Part shown: piece by piece, positions 23,036 to 35,396 of the stretch
Layout: the number at the start of each line of letters is the position of its first letter
Position numbering within the stretch: the first letter of the stretch is position 1
Assembly (NCBI RefSeq): GCF_007655135.1
Contig: NC_045127.1
Span: forward strand, 28,066,199 to 28,130,198
Direction of reading: 5' to 3'
DNA length: 64,000 nt
Source: Punica granatum
Lineage: Eukaryota; Streptophyta; Magnoliopsida; Myrtales; Lythraceae
Made by a program: the position numbers and the translations under genes
Notes under the pieces: generated by a model
Seen by the model: only the letters and a program-made list of their open reading frames with translations
Told to the model about the DNA's origin: nothing
The model's database searches: none

Positions 23036-26000
23036 TGTCAGCACCCAATTTCGGTCCATCAGCTCCAGGGGGAAAAATTGTCATTTCCTAATTTATTACC
23101 TTTTTTTTTTTAAAAAAAAGGGGTCAAATCGGTCAGAACCGGTCAGAGCCGGTCTGACTGACAGGACGGATGGGCAGGGTCGGTCAGAGCTGGTCTGACC
23201 GACCGTTGCCCACACACACACCTTTAAAAAAAAAAAAGGTCAAGTCGGTTAGAACCGGTCAGAGCCGGTCTGACCGACAAGACAGACTTTTCATTTCTTT
23301 CCTTTTCGCCCGCTTCTTTTCCTTTTCTTCTTCTTTCCTCCTTCCTTTTTCCTTCCTTTCATTTTGGTCCCTGCAACCGAAAAATCGAGATTTTCATTCC
23401 CGCTTTCGCAAATTTCTGGCGAAAATCTCGCCCGATCTCCGTTCCGTTTCCTTCTTCTTCTTCCGGGCGAAGCCCAGGCGGAAGCGAGGGGGAGGACTCG
23501 AAAAAAAAACAAAAGGAACTCTCTCTCTCTCTCTCTCTCGGGTGGTCCCGGTTCCGGATCTCAGAGCTCGACCTCAAACGGGAACTCTCTCAGCTCACGA
23601 CGTCTACAGCCCCGATCCCGAATGCCCTCAGCTCATGACGCCCTCAGCTCACGACGCCTGGACCTCGCTCGACCTCAAACGGGATCCCTCAGCTCAGAAA
23701 AAAAGAGAAGAGATCCGAGAGCTCACCGATTTTGGGGGAGAAAAAAAAAAGAAGAAAATCTCAGCTGATGACCCCGGAAAACCCCAGCTCTCTGGCTCTC
23801 CCCTCGACTCACGGATCCCCTTCGGTGAGCCCGAGCTCCCGAGATCCGGAGTTGGTTCATTCTCCTCGACGGACGCCTCCGACTCGCCTCCCCCACAGAC
23901 CCGATCTCTAGATTTCTTCTTCTCTTCCCAATCAAGCGGCTCAGCCCGGTCCAGCAGCCCAGAAGCCTAGAAGCCCAGCCCGTGGTCAGCAGCGGCTCGG
24001 CCCACGTCCAGCAGCCCAGCGGCAGCCATCAAGCAGCGGCCCAACCCACTGCCGCGGCCCAGTTTGATCGCGGCCCGTCCGAGTTCCCTCGGCCCATTTC
24101 GGCCCAGTCCATCCTACCAGATCTCAGCCCGTCACGGCCCGGCCCAACTCGCCCGGCAAATTTTTGACCTTTTTTTTATTTACAGAATCACCCATCAACT
24201 TCCGAACTAGGTAAATCCTCGACTTAGTGGCATGATTAGGGTTCCTTTCCTGAATATTATTGCTTGCTTGATGGATATAATGTGAAATGAGTGTTCTTGG
24301 GTCGCGTGGGTGATCGGATTTGTCCCGAACTCGATTTTACGAACTTTCTATTTTGTCATATTTCAGTCCAGAGGACGTATTTCATTTTTTTAAGATCTGC
24401 CCTGAATTTCAAAATTATTTTCAATCAAGTCCCGGTCATTTTATTATTTTTCAATCAGTCCTTGAATTTTCCAGAATTTTTCTAAGAATCCCAAAGAATT
24501 TTTCAAATCGTTTCAGTTTAGTCCCGGAACCATTTTTCACCCTTTTCATAACTTCCCCGAATTTTAAAAATTCTTTTCAATCAAGTCCCAGTCATTTTAC
24601 TATTTTCCAATCAGTCCTGAAATTCCCAGAATTTTTCAAGCATCCCAAGGAACTTTCCGAGTTGTTTCAGTTTAGTCCTGGGGTAATTTTTTATTTTTCA
24701 GATCAGTCCCGATTTTCAAATTCATTTCAAATAAGCCCTAGGACACTTTCAGTAATTTTTTACACAGTCCCCATTTTTTAGAATTTTCAAATCAGTCCCC
24801 AATCTTTTAGAATTTTCAAATCAGTCCCCAATTTTTTTAGAATTTTCAAATCAGTCCCTGCTATTTTAAAATCGTTCAATTCAGTCCCCTGGACATTTTC
24901 TAAAATATTCGGCCTTTTTCTACTTAGATCACCCACCGACAATGTATGTGCCCCATTTAAATATTTCATTTTTATAATTATGTGACCATGTCGGAAATTA
25001 GAGTTTATCGAATGGTCAACTAATGGCTATCTCGACGACTCGAAATTCGTAGACCAAAGCATTCGGCAAGTTTTTAATTAACCTAAAATTCTACATACGG
25101 GATAATCTGGTCGTTAAATTTGGCTAAATTAAATCACTTGATTTCTTTAAATGGATTGCACGAATTGATTAATAATTTGTAATCGCGTCGACAGTTCAAG
25201 AACTGTTAGTCATGCCCTTCTCAAAATTCACAATTTCAAGAGCACCGAGATACGTACAACGTAATCTTGATTTTCATGCACACACATATTTACCGATTCA
25301 AGGGCATGATTACCAGCTCTTGTCCTGCCGTGATCCTAGCGTAAGTTTGTGCATAGAATTGGTCAAAACATGGGAAAACAAATTAATCACAAACTCGGCT
25401 TAAATCAAACACGGGCGTTAGTCGAATAGAGGGTTAGGTTTTGGGTTTTTAGGTGAAAATACTTTTAATTTGTAAAAGCCATATTGTCGCGACACAGAAT
25501 AATCTAAAAATAACCCACTCATTCGAGACTTGACTATGGACATCATGTCTGTCGGGTCCGTTAAATGATGCCGAATGCTACATACCCTATCCATCATCCT
25601 ATTTGTTTGTTTTAGGGTAGGATTTGTATGCCAAGATACCCCGGATAATAATTGATTAACTCACGTAAATTCGGCGATAACAAAATCTCATTGTTTGTTT
25701 ATTTGCGCTTACTTGTTACATTTTTACACTTATTTGTTATGCGGGTCGAGCCCGATCCTATAGGATACGATTCACTGGGTCCAATGCCCATAACCTTCGA
25801 TCACGGGGTCCAATGCCCCCATACACCGAGTGCGCATTTAATTTAATTTCCGGTCTTTTCCAAAATCATACGGTGAGCATGAGTGAAATAACGGCCGAAC
25901 GTGAACCGACCGGGATTCAGTCATTGTTATTTATCATTTATTTGAGAGAACAATGTAAGGGTTTTATGATGCATATTTATTCATGTAATAATCCCGGTCG

Positions 26001-26393
26001 GAGAGTGAACGGCTCAAGTGTCTATTCGAATTTACGGTGTCAAAACGCGTAAGATGAGCGGAGCTTAATTAAGCGGTAATTAAATAAAAAATGGCAAGCC
26101 TAGATAAGCTAGAGTACAGATAGGGCATGCGAGATATAGGCTCGCATGTAACAGAACTCCCGAATTCGGAACCTCGGGTTTCGCGGACCATATGCCTTAG
26201 CAATTAGATATACCCCGTACCCCTAAGACCAGGGCAACTCACCGGCCCTCGACCTTCGGGTCGTAAAAAGGTAGTGGCGACTCCTTCTCACGTGCGTCCG
26301 TCGCGCGTCCCCGGGAAGGTGGACACTCCCAAGCCGCGTTGCATTTAGGCGCGCGCATGCGTGCCCCGACGAGACGAAATTCGGGTGCGCACA
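23036..26393 (+). repeat. 3' LTR of left Tat element (3358 bp)
   Basis: It runs TGTCAGCACC...GGTGCGCACA. The first 1356 bp, absent from the 5' LTR, contain three palindromic CGGTCAGA...TCTGAC(CG) blocks and a CT microsatellite at 23519-23540. The rest parallels 7861-9861. The LTR is shorter than that of the full Tat element (5047 bp) but shares its end and the region around the GGCAAGCCTAG block. The frames at 23170-23970 are low-complexity and not accepted as genes. Confidence 0.88.
23113..23280 (+). repeat. duplicated palindrome-rich block in left Tat LTR
   Basis: CGGTCAGAGCCGGTCTGAC occurs at 23140-23158, a variant at 23181-23201 and again at 23256-23274. Each forms an 8-bp stem with a 5-base loop. 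The block is separated by A/T homopolymers near 23101-23118 and 23224-23237. Confidence 0.75.
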
Positions 26394-28121
26394 ATATATA
26401 TATCGTTTCACAATGGAATAAAGTACTCACCTAACTCCAAAATATAGTCCATCGAATCAAGCCTTTCAAATGCCGGGATTCAGTCACCTCGGTCCCTAAT
26501 CAAGTGTAAGCATAACAAAGACTAAATTATGCATACATGATACAATACAATATCAAACCACTTCGCACACCCGTTTACTAATTATCTATTTCCTTTTAGA
26601 ATTAAATTACAAGCATAAATGTTAGATTATATACTAGCTAAGCGCATAAACATACATCAGTTCAACTCCCTAGTTCTTTCATTATGATAGCTATAATATA
26701 AAGCTTTCATAATTAACAAGTACTTTTACCTATCCCTTTCATAATTAACAGTACAGAACATTTCATTTCATCCATTTCGGAATATGGACGTGCACTTATC
26801 AATCGATACATCTCCTTATTTACCTAAGCATTTACAATGGCTTACACATATCAACCACCTTGCTTACCTTGACTTTATCTTAAACTTATCAATCAATTTA
26901 ACATATCCCAATCTTATGTAAGCACATGAGGAAGAACTCAGCCCAATATTCATTCACAATCTTATAGAAAAACAATAATGGGAGTTTAGCCATGTTGCTC
27001 ATAACTCTTAACATGTTAAGACCTTAGGCAAACACACACGTACTAGTAAGCGCACCCTTCACTTCTCTAATCAAAACAGAATCTTTCTTCACAGTCATTA
27101 GAATCCATTGCATTCATGCCAAGTTCCATCACCACAGTAAGTGGAAGGTAATTAAAGCCAATTACCCCCGACCATCCACATATATATGTGTGTATATATA
27201 TATTGAGCAGAGATTCCCCGATCAGCACTATCATACCAGTATAAGCTCACCAATTCACAACCTATAAGCACACTCTTAAGGATGCAGATAATCGAATATT
27301 ATGAAACCGACTTTACATGAAAGCTATAAATGCCTTGGCCATAGCTGAAACAAATTCAAACCAGCCAAAAAGAACATGAAACGAGTGATTAAGAACGCCA
27401 AGGCCCCGGAGAGCTAACTTACAGTCGAAACTTCTTAATTCGTGGGTACCTCAAACTGGAAACCAAACTGAAACGAAGAGGGAAATAGCTCAATCCGCAC
27501 CTAACTCAGTGAGTAAGAGTGTCTAGGGTTAGGAGAATCAACTTACTAATCAAGAACTCCAAGTTTAGTCATTTTCCCTTTCAAAATTTGCTCAGCTCGA
27601 TCATCTCCCCCATGTTGTTTCTCTAGTCTGGTCCGTTCTGTTCATTGTCCCATGAACAGAGCCCCAGCTTGGCTTGAAGACTCCTCGAACCTATCCTTTA
27701 ATTCTGCCTCTTCTCCCTCGAATTTACACAGAGCGGTCCTCTCTCTCTATCGTTCTCTGGCCCTCTCTCTCTGTTTCCTCTATTTGTTCTCTTGTTCTGC
27801 ATCGTTTTCTTCTTCTTCCCCTTTCCCCCGTGAAACCAAACCAAACAGACAAGGGAAAGGAATAAATAAATAAATACATGAATGATGTGAATGCTGAGGC
27901 GGTGGAAATGAGGCATGCTGGGGAGACAGGAGGGAAAGGTTGAGCCACGTGGGGTCCATAGCACCACCACCTCTTTTTCTTTTTTTTTGGATGCTTCAGA
28001 TATGTACGTAACATACATATATATATATATACACGCGCACTTATATAACATGTAAGTAAATGAATGCATACATATATATATATAAATAAACTATTTGCAA
28101 TTAAAAATATTAGATCTCACA
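26394..28121 (-). repeat. scaffold LTR B, right part
   Basis: The U3-side portion of a scaffold LTR, adjoining the Tat LTR directly within an AT microsatellite. It ends ATCTCACA at 28121, i.e. TGTGAGATCT at the minus-strand start. It overlaps LTR A by about 265 bp of homologous sequence (7600-7862 with 26400-26660), so A and B are not two halves of one LTR. It has a CT-rich stretch near 27735-27780 and no credible gene. Confidence 0.88.
27946..27951. promoter_or_regulatory. G-box-like CACGTG in scaffold LTR U3
   Basis: The CCACGTGG palindrome lies about 170 bases inside the LTR start (minus strand). It is also at 37497-37502 in LTR C and at 31580-31585 in the diverged solo LTR, about 150 bases from its start. 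It is a candidate bZIP/bHLH site in the promoter region; function is inference. Confidence 0.4.
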
Positions 28122-29847
28122 ATCTCCCCCACTAATAAAAATTTCGTCCCCGAAATTTGTTTATGCGATACCAGAAAATTTAGAGGATTAAGGACTATAG
28201 CATTTTCAGGTCCCCATATCACCTCTGAACTGACTTTTCCAAACACCTTCATAGATCACCAAGCTTCCGCTGAGCCACTATAATACATTTGATGATATGA
28301 GCCCAAATCTTGTAGAATATCCAAATCTCCATCTCGAAAGCAACTCTGAGATTGTCGAGTTCGAATACCGAAAACTCTATCCAAAACCTAATCAATAGAA
28401 TTCATTCCATGTCGTTGGGATAAATAAACTGAAATAAACGCCAAATCTGTCTTGAGTGATCAAAGATTTGTATATGTCCCGGCTGATGGTAGAATTGGCT
28501 TCTCTAAATCTGATAGCTTTTCCAGTGGAATAATTATCCATGCCAAGGTAGGTAGCTGATAGATATAATTTAGAATACCAGAAACCCTGCTGAATTATAC
28601 GATGATGCCAAAGTAAAATTATTAATCTAAATAATAATAGAATCCCAAGATCCATGATGAAAACCAAGTAAGATCCCGTTGAATAAGCAGAGCAACAATT
28701 CTCTCAATCCCATCGGATCATTATCACGACAACATCAACCTTGACTGATTGCAGATATAAAGGAGAAAATAAACTAGGATCACCATTTGGTAGAACCGAA
28801 GAACGCAGGATGACAGAGAACATTGAATAATTGATACTCCAGGAAATATCCCAATGAAATAAATCTAACAAATATGCTCAAAAGTCGCGGGAACTTCTCG
28901 AAAGAATACCTCTGAACTTGATCTGTAAAGAATCCTTGTGAACTCATGTCTGTATAGCTGAGATATATCTTGACTCTGATACTTAGCCGAATCCAATACT
29001 CATTTGGAGCTTGAGGAATAATTGATCATGACGCTGATTTAATGTGGAACTTGACCAATGGGGAACCTGAGGTGCTTCCCTCTACTCAAATCTTAATGTA
29101 TTATAATAATTATGTATAGATTTCGAAAAGTATACTCAAGTCCCAAGCTTATTCTTTAACCAAGCACAAAGAAATTAATGAACATCAACCTCTAAAAAAT
29201 CTTACTAATATGTTAGTGAAGTATTAAAAGTTTCTCATAAGTAAATAGGGCAATTAAGATTGAAACTAATCGAATAACTAACATAACAACTAAACGAGGA
29301 AGTCGCAATCAAAACTCAAGCACATCTGCTTCCAATTCAATTCACCTTTGTTCTGAAGCCCCAATTTAGGTCTTGCCTTTCACTTCTTCAATTTAATAAT
29401 CCACTAAATCAATCTATGAACAAGTCCCTCTCTTACTTAGTTCAGAGAAAAAGTAAAATTCCAATAAATCAATCATCTACTTTCCGATTTTATTCTTCGA
29501 TTTGCTCATTCCATCGAATTCGCAGGAATGCACATTCAGACACAAGAAGAAATCAAATCGTTATCACATACACAACACTTCCATAGCAACTGATTTCAAG
29601 CCCAAATTACTACTTAAGGTCATTCTTTAAATTTTCAACTCCAATAAGTCTTCTAAACAATCAAAATAAAACACATAGCCTACGCTTTCTATTTATGGGT
29701 CTCATCTATCGTTACTCTGCTTCAGATCGAATCGTTAACCAATTTATAGAGAAGGAACGTGATTTAAGAAAAAGGAGAACCTGATTAATAGGAACTCAGC
29801 ACATACATCATATAACAATAATTTAGCCAAAGGCAAAATCGAGTCTT

Positions 29848-29881
<34 letters not shown>

Positions 29882-30497
29882 CTTATCGTCAAGAATTCAA
29901 TCAATCATACTTTTTCTGCTATTCTTAACCCCCAAATTATCATTATCCGACTTTCTTCCTATTCTGAGCTCCTAATCAGGCTATCTATCACTTTGCTTCT
30001 TTCAAGAATAACAACCCTCTCAAACATAAGTCAAGTCAACTTATAATTATACAAGAATATTAGTATACACGGCCAAAAGTCTATATTTTCATTGTTCACC
30101 AGAGAAAGAAGAAGATTACAAACATGATAGCAATTATTTAATTCAATTGGAGATCCAAACAATATTCCGACAAACTAAATCAAATATACATGCTCAAAGA
30201 ATTGCAAGAACTTCTGTAAAACCTTATATGCAAAACCTAATTTTTTTTTTAGTGATATTCCCAATCGTCAACTGCTTAATATCAACTTTCATATTGTGCA
30301 GCGCAAACGTAAATTTCAACAAGCAGACATAAACCCATACTTATTTACTAACAAATCCGAAGCAATGACAACTTAATCAACCAGCATAGAATTCAAGAAA
30401 TACTAGCAAAATCACCACAATTATCCAAAAATTACTTGGGGATCAAGCTTCAACTTAAGTCTACAGGATCTCCTAACCTAGGCTTTGATACCAAAAT
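28122..30497 (-). mobile_element. scaffold LARD-like internal region, complete (2376 bp)
   Basis: It is bounded on the right by the primer site (30481-30493) next to LTR C. On the left is the polypurine tract, minus strand GTGGGGGAGAT (28122-28132), next to LTR B. Just inside is CGGGGACGAAATTT, a phrase typical of the pol-end/3' region of Tekay/Del-like chromoviruses (from memory). No frame encodes recognisable gag or pol; the longest minus-strand frame is 91 codons (28392-28667). It therefore fits a large non-autonomous (LARD-like) element. Confidence 0.8.
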
Positions 30498-31430
30498 TGT
30501 CACGACCCGAAATTTCGGCTGAATTTTCCCTATATTTCTTCGATATCCATTATCACGTAACTATTCATATAAAATATGCTTTCCATAACTCTAAAAAACA
30601 TACAACTACTACAAATGCTCTAGCATATATATTTATATAAGTACGATTCTAGCAAAACTACATTGCTAAACCAACTAGACAAAAATTTCAGGTCGTGACA
30701 TTCTCAAGTCCATTCTATACAGAAAGGATATCTATTAAATAACTAAGGTTCCTACCTAGTCCTCCAAGCTGATCCCCGATATCAAAAAGTGGTTCCTCCG
30801 CGCAATCGGAAGCTTATCTGGAAAAATGTATGCAGGGTGTGAGCTGCATCTCAGTGAGCACTAAATTCCAAAGCAAAATGAATAATAATAAGAGATAAAT
30901 ATATTTTAGACAACCAAATATTCCTACAGATAGTAGTAGCATAAGCAAGTCTATCAATTAATTCACCAACACGACATATTAGACAATACGTACAAATGAT
31001 TACTAAGTTCATTCATCAACAATCAATTGCCCTTATAACCATATCAACTATTATTAGAATTAACCATTAACCAACATCATTTTGCACTCATAACCTAACT
31101 AAATCAAATTAGCAAACAACACGACTTCCATACAATAATTCAGACAATCATATTAATCATCACATTTACAGCAATCCAACCAAACAAATAATATACAACA
31201 CAACCAAATCAATATAGCCATAGGGTTGCATTCCCTCGCAACAGAGTTGCAACGGTACCGTGACCCCGCACTTCTCGCACATATCATTCTCAACTCCCAA
31301 TATCCATATCTCATAAGCGGGGGCCGCCTATTAACCTCTGGCGGTAAGAGTTGACCTGAGTTTGTATTCCGCCGGGTCTTAGCGGCCGATCAAGCCCATT
31401 TTTCTATTCCGCCGGGTCCAGCGGCCGATC

Positions 31431-33978
31431 TGTAAGACCGGATATTTTTTTAAACATACGTGTACGTATATCTATATATATATATATATATATACACGTA
31501 TATATTATATAATATATATATATATATAAGTTGTTGCACAGAAAAAAAAAAAAGAACAAAGGGAAGGGTAGAAGGGCCCCACGTGGCCCTCAATTTCCCT
31601 TGAAATCCATCCCACCGCCATCACTTGACCATTTCATTTGTTCTTCCTTTTTCTTTCTTTTTCTTTTCTTTTTGCTATGTTTTTGGCTGCGGGGAAAACG
31701 AGGGAAACAGAGCATGAGAGAACGAGAGAGAGAGATAGAAGTTGAGAGATCGGGACGGGCGTTGAGCAAGAGAGAGGCTAAGCTCGAGATAAAAGTTAGG
31801 GAAGCGGAAGAAGATGGACGAATGGAACAAGGTTGGCCTAAGGTAAGGGGTCCTCTCTTTAATCGGATCCTTGTTGACTCTGCTTCCTATTGAGATGTGA
31901 GCTGTCGTCATGTCTGCTTTGCATCTCAACTGCATGCATCTCCTTCTCCTTCCCTCCTCACAATCCGCATGTCATATTAGTGTAGATTCTCCTCTAGATT
32001 CGTAGATCATCATTTATGCTTTGTCTGGTAGCCCGGTGTAGTCCATAATATTTCCTATTTAGCTATTTTTTTCTTTTCTTGCCGGGATTCATAATCTGAT
32101 GGATGGAGTCCGATTTTGAGTAATATATTGAGCTTGATTGCAATATGGCAGATATGGGAAGGGGAATAGACGGATTATCCATTGAGTGATCGGTTTTATT
32201 CAGAGATTGGTGCAAGTATTGACGTCTAGAAATATCTTGTCGTGGTACTTAATTTGCTTTAATTGGCGGTTCCGGGAAATGAAGAAATGTTGCAAGTAAG
32301 TGTAACTCGGGATTGTGCTTCAATGCCGATATAACGGAAAGGGGAAAATCATAGATTTCATTGCTTTATCGGGATGAGATTACGGATAATATTTCCCTTC
32401 GTGTGGCACGTATGGTTAATATGAAATGTCAAGTATTCAAGGTGTTGGCAAATGTGGTTTGCGTTATTTCCAGATTTATTAGCAAATTCTGGTCTAAATA
32501 TGAGTTCTTGAATTCATTTCTCCATTTGGTCTCCTCATTAATTATGTTTCTTGCCTTGAAAGATTGTTAAATCTTTTTTGAGTTGGAGCATAGACTAACA
32601 TAAATTATAGATGCTTCTAGAGGACTGATTACTTATATTTAGGACTCCATAAGATAGATTTACATAACCTTGCATGCTGTCCAGTCATGTGTGAGGCCTA
32701 TAGAGGCTCGTTTCGGTCACTTTCACAGCATATGGTAAGTTGTCTTCGTTCGTATACGCTTTGAGGTCATTCTCCCCAGCTTTTCATGTCATTTTGGGTA
32801 TTCCATAGTTGAATTAAGGGGCATTTGAATCGAAAATCAGAGTTGATTTGAGTATCTTGGAACTCATTTTTGTTAAGTTATCTTGAACTCGTTCCATTTT
32901 CTTATATTTGCATTTTCCCCGATTCTTTTGTTTCTCTTTCTTTGTTTTGTGTGTCCTTGAGCAAGAGGGGAAGAAATGAGAAGAAACAATAGTTGTATAG
33001 TTTTGATGAAGAGGTTGAGTTTATAATTAGTTAAATTAGTTGCACGTTTAAGTGTTAGTTGAGATTTTTCTTGTCTCGTTCGTGCTGCTGGTTAAGAGCT
33101 AATATGAGATTTATTTTTCTGAATTGAGATGTCCTGCTGGTAACCGAATAAGATTTCTCTTTTGTTGATCGACTTTTGCTCTAGTAGCTATTAAATTTGA
33201 AGTTCTTCCTTGATTTGTGTTGCCTTGGGTGAGTGGGTGTCTTTAAGTCATTTTATCTCTTATTCTAGTTGTGATTGAAGTAAGCTTGAAGGGTCGACTA
33301 TTACTGCAAGTTAGGACAATAATGATGTTTAATTAGTTATTTCTTTGAATATGAGATTAACTATTGATGAGAAATTGATAGGAAGTAAAAGGGAGGAATA
33401 GGAGAAGTTTGGTATGGAGTTAGTCAGAAGCATTGCAAGAAACTTTTTTTTCTCTTGGATTTATTTGAGATAAAATACTGCAAAGAGATCATGGGTTAAT
33501 GGAAGTTCCATTTTCATTATTTGCATTACTAAATAGCATAGTGAGATTAGTAGTGGACTTTTTCATGAAAATATCTTGAGTCTTATTAAAACAGAAAACC
33601 ACCTTGTATATTATGTACATCATCTGATTTTTATATTGAAATTGGTAGGGGCACTGGAGATTAGCCTTAGGCTCAACTCCAATGAAATATTTTGAGAATT
33701 ATTTGTCAATACTGCGTTTCCTTGTAGAATGAAGATATATTGAGACCCTATGGCTAGTGTTATTGTGGTGTTTATATCTTTAGTTGTGTTGATCTTCCAA
33801 GGCCATTGCGGGATGATTTAGTATGAAAATTAGGGGAGCAAATGATTGTTAGGCATAACTTGTTTTTCAGGCTATATTCATGATTAATAGGAGCTGAGGA
33901 CATCGATGGTGCACCCAGAAGGTGAAGTCGGTGAACCATTTTTGGTATTAGGTGAGTACTTTATTCCATTGTGAAATG

Positions 33979-34010
<32 letters not shown>

Positions 34011-35396
34011 ATGTATGTTATGTGAATATTCTAGTCCTTTGTGAAATGATGCGTTCTAATTATATGAATTGTTAAGATGAATATTGTGATAGTTAGATTA
34101 AGGAATTGGTCGTGCTATGTTCCGTGATGGAATTTGAGAGGCATTGTCTTGTATGTTTCACTTTGATTTGAGATAATGCAGTGTGATTGTGTTTACTGGT
34201 TGTGTATAAGATATGTGATGGTAATGTGCTGCCATTGTGATGTGATTGTGATTATGCTTGGGTATAATGATGGTATGGTTACAACTGATCATTATTTTGA
34301 TTGTGGTTTGACTATAGCCATGGGACCGCTGGACCCCGCGGATTACAAAATGGGCCAGATCGGCCGCTGGACCCAGCAGAATACAAATAGGGCCTGATCG
34401 GCCGCTGGACCCGGCGGAATATAAATAGGGGCATGATCGGCCGCTGGACTCGGCGGAATATAAACAGGGGCTTGATCGGCCGCTGGACCCGGCGGAATAG
34501 AAAAAGGGATTTGATCGGCCGCTAAGACCCGGCGGAATACAAATTGAGGTCAACTCTTACCGCCATAGGTTAATAGGCGGCCCCCGCTTATGAGATATGG
34601 ATATTGGGAGTTGACAATGATATGTGCGAGAAGTGCGGGGTCACGGTACCGTTGCAACTCTGTTGCGAGGGAATGCAACCCTATGGCTATATTGATTTGG
34701 TTGTGTTGTATATTGTTCGTTTGGTTGGATTGCTGTAAATGTGATGATTAATATGATTGTCTGAATTATTGTATGGAAGCCGTGTTGTTTGCTAATTTGA
34801 TTTAGTTAGGTTATGAGTGCAAAATGATGTTGGTTAATGGTTAATTCTAATAATAGTTTATATGGTTATAAGGGCAATTGATTGTTGATGAATGCACTTA
34901 GTAATCATTTGTATGTATTGTCTAATATGTCGTGTGGGTGAATATTTGCTTATGCTACTACTGTCTATATGAATATTTGATTGTCTAAAATATATTTATC
35001 ACTTAATATTATTCATTTTGCTTTGGAATTTAGTGCTCACTGAGATGCAGCTCACACCCTGCATACATTTTTCCAGATAAGCTTCCGATTGTGCGGAGGA
35101 ACCACTTTTTGATATCGGGGATCAGCTTAGAGGACTAGGTAGGAACCTTAGTTATTTAATAGATATCCTTTCTATATAGATTGGATTTGAGAATGTCACG
35201 ACCTGAAATTTTTGTCTAGTTGGTTTAGCAATGTAGTTTTGCTAGAATCATACTTATATAAATATATATGCTAGAGCATTTGTAGTAGTTGTATGTTTTT
35301 GAGAGTTATGGAAAGCAGATTTTATATGAATAGTTACGTGATAATGGATGTCGAAGAAATATAGGGAAAATTCAGCTGAAATTTCGGGTCGTGACA
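31431..35396 (+). mobile_element. solo LTR of a diverged scaffold subfamily (3966 bp)
   Basis: The insert has ends TGTAAGACCGG...GGTCGTGACA. It is flanked by CGATC (31426-31430) and CGATT (35397-35401), a 5-bp duplication with one change. It lies in opposite orientation to its host LTR. Its last about 1.4 kb is a reverse-complement match to the primer-site side of the scaffold LTRs, while its first about 2.5 kb is diverged but keeps the same layout of G-box, GA-rich stretch and AT repeats. There is no internal region or second LTR, so unequal recombination to a solo LTR is inferred. I see no gene; short low-complexity frames such as 31531-31893 are rejected. Confidence 0.85.
34316..34545. repeat. 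39-bp GC-rich minisatellite in the solo LTR (inverted)
   Basis: About six units of GATCGGCCGCTGGACCCGGC with AT-rich linkers, the reverse complement of the block at 7005-7230. Confidence 0.85.

Larger units (their letters stand above)
7861..26393 (+). mobile_element. Tat/Ogre-like element lacking gag-pol
   Basis: Plus-strand element with a truncated 5' LTR (7861-9861), primer site, extra ORF, long non-coding 3' region, polypurine tract and 3' LTR (23036-26393). A CRM-like element is nested at 14907-20120. No gag, protease, RT, RNase H or integrase of Tat type is found in the remaining roughly 8 kb of internal sequence. It therefore looks like a non-autonomous deletion derivative. The primer site, extra ORF and 3' hairpin modules match the full element at 39611-61612. 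The LTRs differ by roughly 2% over their shared part by eye, so it appears older than that element. Confidence 0.85.

Noticed and set aside
23170..23970. A 266-codon frame in the left Tat 3' LTR
   Set aside because: It consists of Ser/Lys/Arg-rich low complexity over CT and A runs. It is absent from the 5' LTR, which lacks that segment, and shows no domain.
31531..31893. A 120-codon Arg/Glu-rich frame
   Set aside because: It is made of GA-rich low-complexity sequence in the solo LTR and is not conserved in the related LTRs.
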